Assembly: GCA_964651045.1 (NCBI GenBank)
Contig: CAZYVD010000084.1
Coordinates: forward strand, 1 to 7,981
Source: CAZYVD01 sp964651045
Lineage (GTDB): Bacteria > Zhuqueibacterota > QNDG01 > DSAB01
Length of the DNA stretch: 7,981 nt
Direction: 5' to 3'
A model generated the notes under the pieces. The model did no database searches and had not been told where the DNA came from. It was given only the letters and a program-made list of their open reading frames with translations. This document shows positions 6,296-7,981 of this stretch, piece after piece. The position numbers and the translations under genes were made by a program. The first letter of the stretch is position 1. Every line of letters starts with the position of its first letter.

Positions 6296-6326
6296 ACCCT
6301 GACAGATTTTCTTCATCTGTCAGGGT
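6296..6326. terminator. Perfect 12-bp hairpin between two transcription units
   Basis: Arms 6296-6307 (accctgacagat) and 6315-6326 are perfectly complementary with a 7-nt loop (tttcttc). It lies 67 nt downstream of the small lipoprotein gene and upstream of the next gene, a position that fits a terminator or an RNA 3'-end stabiliser. T-runs after the stem are weak on both strands (tttat on plus, ATTGTCTTT on minus), so it could equally be a dispersed palindromic repeat. Confidence 0.5.
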
Positions 6327-6393
6327 TTATAAAACAGATGTATTCTATCTTTCAAACCTTATGCAAGAGTAGAAGAGGAAGAAAATTTTTCAA

Positions 6394-6828
6394 TCACTGA
6401 CTCTTATATTCTTTAAATAGTCCCAGTACATACCATGCATGTTCTGTATATCCATTAGAAAATCCATTTTCAGAATAATATGAAGGGTTCTGTTCTATCT
6501 GCTGAATGGTTGTCTGCATGCCTTCTGCAGTTATTTCGGCAATAACTATTGTATTTGGATCAAAATAAAAACCATGTCTATAGGATGAATCCTCTACTAC
6601 ACCACCACCGATCCAGTATTTCTTGGCTTTACCAACAATATTTCTCATAACCTGACCTAATGAGTCTGAATTCGTTCCTATCAACATCTCTTCAGAATAA
6701 TTCTCTATCAATACTATATGCTTGCCTGGCACAACCCTCTCTTCATATTTTGATGGGGATTTTCTTATACAGGATAATAAACTCAGAATGGCAATAAAAT
6801 AAATAAAAATCCATATCTTCTTAACCAT
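6394..6828 (-). CDS. Small lipoprotein with a possible BP74 N-terminal-like domain
   Basis: This 144-residue protein starts with a charged n-region, a hydrophobic core and the lipobox LLSC, with Cys20 as the lipid-modified residue. The residue after it is Ile, not Asp, which by the E. coli rule favours the outer membrane. The mature part has alternating short strands and helices: a strand near 37-42, SDSLGQVMRNIVGK (54-67), WIGGGVV (72-78), HGFYFDPNTIVIAE (85-98) and EGMQTTIQQIEQNPSYY (102-118). The pattern of a ligand-like helix, then G.vv, then a FDP..I..aE motif followed by a helix resembles the BP74 N-terminal domain. This is a by-eye resemblance only. The ATG at 6828 has a strong AGAAGGGG site 8 nt upstream. 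The gene begins 14 nt after the nitroreductase fusion and is almost certainly co-transcribed with it. Confidence 0.75.
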   Translation of the reverse strand: MVKKIWIFIYFIAILSLLSCIRKSPSKYEERVVPGKHIVLIENYSEEMLIGTNSDSLGQVMRNIVGKAKKYWIGGGVVEDSSYRHGFYFDPNTIVIAEITAEGMQTTIQQIEQNPSYYSENGFSNGYTEHAWYVLGLFKEYKSQ

Positions 6829-6842
6829 TTTAAAGCCCCTTC

Positions 6843-7943
6843 TTATTTAAATGATTCAAATACAACTACATCATCTACACTCTTTTTATCTGGAGTTTTT
6901 GGCCACTGATCCGGTATTCCAACTGGAGTAAAACATATCAGTTTGTATCTATCTGGAATATTAAAAAACTCTTTCATCTTATCTTCAGGGAAAAAAGTGG
7001 TAAAAAATCCAGTTCCATACCCGAGCGATCTTGCTGCAATCATAAGGTAGCCGGCAGCAAGCGTGCCGTCGCAGTCGATATAGTCAGGATATTTTGATTT
7101 GGTGTCTACCAGAACGGCTATGTAGACTGGTGCGGAAAGAACATTATTTAATATACTCCTTAATGAACTCTTCAGCGATTTAAGCTCCTCCTCTTCCACA
7201 TTCCTCTTTTTACTATAACTTTCGATATACCAGACCAGTGCCTGTTTCTCGAGTTTATTGAGCTTTTTCCTGTCACGTATCACAAGAAATTTCCACGGCT
7301 GCTGGTTTCCTGCAGTTGGAGCCATTCGAGCAGCATCTATTATCTTCAATATATGTTCTTTGGGTACTGGAGTTGACTTGAATTTCCGAACGGTTCTTCT
7401 ATTCTTGATTATATTAAACAGATATATTTGATCCGAATCATATTTAATCTTGGAATCTTTCTCAACAATATACCTGCTAATCGGAGTACAGATATCAGCA
7501 ACGACCTTCCACATATTATTCTCTTTATGAAATATTAATGTAAAGTAGCTGTCCAGAACATAAGTAGTTCCGTCATTTAAATCACTTTTGTAATGAAAAA
7601 TCGCAGTAGTATAGCCAAACTCCTTTCCTTCGTGAATCTGGAGCAATTCAACAGGCATCTCCCATCCCTTTTCCTTAAACCAATCTTCGTGGAATCGATA
7701 ATAACCCTTCCGTGTATTAATCAATTCGCCCTTAGATGTTAAGAACAGCAAACTCTCATTATCTGTAACAGTCGTAAAAAGATTTTTTAAATCTGATTCC
7801 TGAACATATTTCACATATAGATTGAATGTCTGTTTCAGAGAAAGACCTTCTCTATTCTGTGCCACAAGAGGAGTGATCATCATTATGATGATAATAAATA
7901 TAACGTTCAAAATTATGCAGTATCTTTTTTGTCGAGTAGACAT
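6843..7943 (-). CDS. Exported fusion of an NTF2/SnoaL-like domain and a nitroreductase
   Basis: The 366-residue product starts with a Sec-type signal peptide (basic n-region 4-7, hydrophobic 9-27, likely cleavage after residue 28 near VAQ). Residues about 35-160 look like a cone-shaped NTF2/SnoaL or DUF4440-type domain, with an opening helix, strands such as TTAIFHYKS and YVLDSYFTLIFHK, and the typical ending NMWKVVADICT. Residues about 175-366 are a nitroreductase domain. RRTVRKF (182-188) is the FMN-binding Arg motif, APTAGNQQPWKF (208-219) the flavin-site signature, SAPVYIAVLVD (270-280) the core strand, DGTLAAGYLMIAARSLGYGTG (292-312) the dimer/FMN helix region, and PVGIPD the closing block. 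The ATG at 7943 has a near-perfect AAAGGAGGT ribosome binding site, so good expression is likely. Nitroreductases reduce nitro groups, quinones or flavins with NAD(P)H in the cytoplasm; export would need another electron source. Confidence 0.88.
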   Translation of the reverse strand: MSTRQKRYCIILNVIFIIIIMMITPLVAQNREGLSLKQTFNLYVKYVQESDLKNLFTTVTDNESLLFLTSKGELINTRKGYYRFHEDWFKEKGWEMPVELLQIHEGKEFGYTTAIFHYKSDLNDGTTYVLDSYFTLIFHKENNMWKVVADICTPISRYIVEKDSKIKYDSDQIYLFNIIKNRRTVRKFKSTPVPKEHILKIIDAARMAPTAGNQQPWKFLVIRDRKKLNKLEKQALVWYIESYSKKRNVEEEELKSLKSSLRSILNNVLSAPVYIAVLVDTKSKYPDYIDCDGTLAAGYLMIAARSLGYGTGFFTTFFPEDKMKEFFNIPDRYKLICFTPVGIPDQWPKTPDKKSVDDVVVFESFK

Positions 7944-7981
7944 CTTTACCTCCTTTCGGTTTAATGTCCCTCACAGAACCC

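Noticed and set aside
1..7981. CRISPR arrays, tRNA genes and insertion-sequence genes
   Set aside because: No evenly spaced direct repeats, no cloverleaf-type sequence and no transposase motif were found on either strand.

Overview
The window is a compact, AT-rich bacterial segment in which every gene I can support lies on the minus strand. I name no species. Two proteins carry lipobox signal peptides and one carries a Sec-type signal, which suggests a bacterium with an envelope rich in lipoproteins. The gene families, together with the short perfect palindromes between genes, resemble uncultured FCB-group or candidate-phylum bacteria (inference, low confidence). No tRNA, rRNA, CRISPR array or transposase gene was seen.

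Reading in the direction of transcription (right to left), the layout has four parts. (1) 7943-6394 is a two-gene unit for exported proteins: a signal-peptide-bearing fusion of an NTF2-like domain with a nitroreductase, then 14 nt later a small lipoprotein that resembles the BP74 N-terminal domain. A perfect 12-bp hairpin at 6296-6326 follows and may end the unit. (2) 6131-4586 holds a four-helix membrane protein of unknown function and a lipoprotein with a clan GH-A, GH10-like glycoside hydrolase fold. (3) 4387-991 holds five closely spaced genes: a UbiE-type methyltransferase, a CPBP (CAAX-like) membrane protease, a GyrI-like protein, an AlkD-family DNA glycosylase and a second SAM methyltransferase. 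The last three are separated by only 16 and 3 nt and are very probably co-transcribed. (4) 247-990 has no gene but carries two hairpin elements of REP or MITE type. Beyond it lies the 5' part of an HNH/McrA-like endonuclease gene, which appears frameshifted at the window edge.

The most interesting functional hypothesis is the trio at 991-2950. GyrI-like proteins are known to hydrolyse cyclopropanoid genotoxins such as yatakemycin and CC-1065. AlkD-family glycosylases (YtkR2 in the yatakemycin pathway) excise the adducts those toxins form on DNA. Here a GyrI-like protein and an AlkD-like protein sit in one tight operon with a methyltransferase, in a genome segment with no visible biosynthetic genes. 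This suggests a stand-alone module that destroys an alkylating agent and repairs its damage. The second point of interest is the exported nitroreductase fusion, because this flavoenzyme family is normally cytoplasmic.
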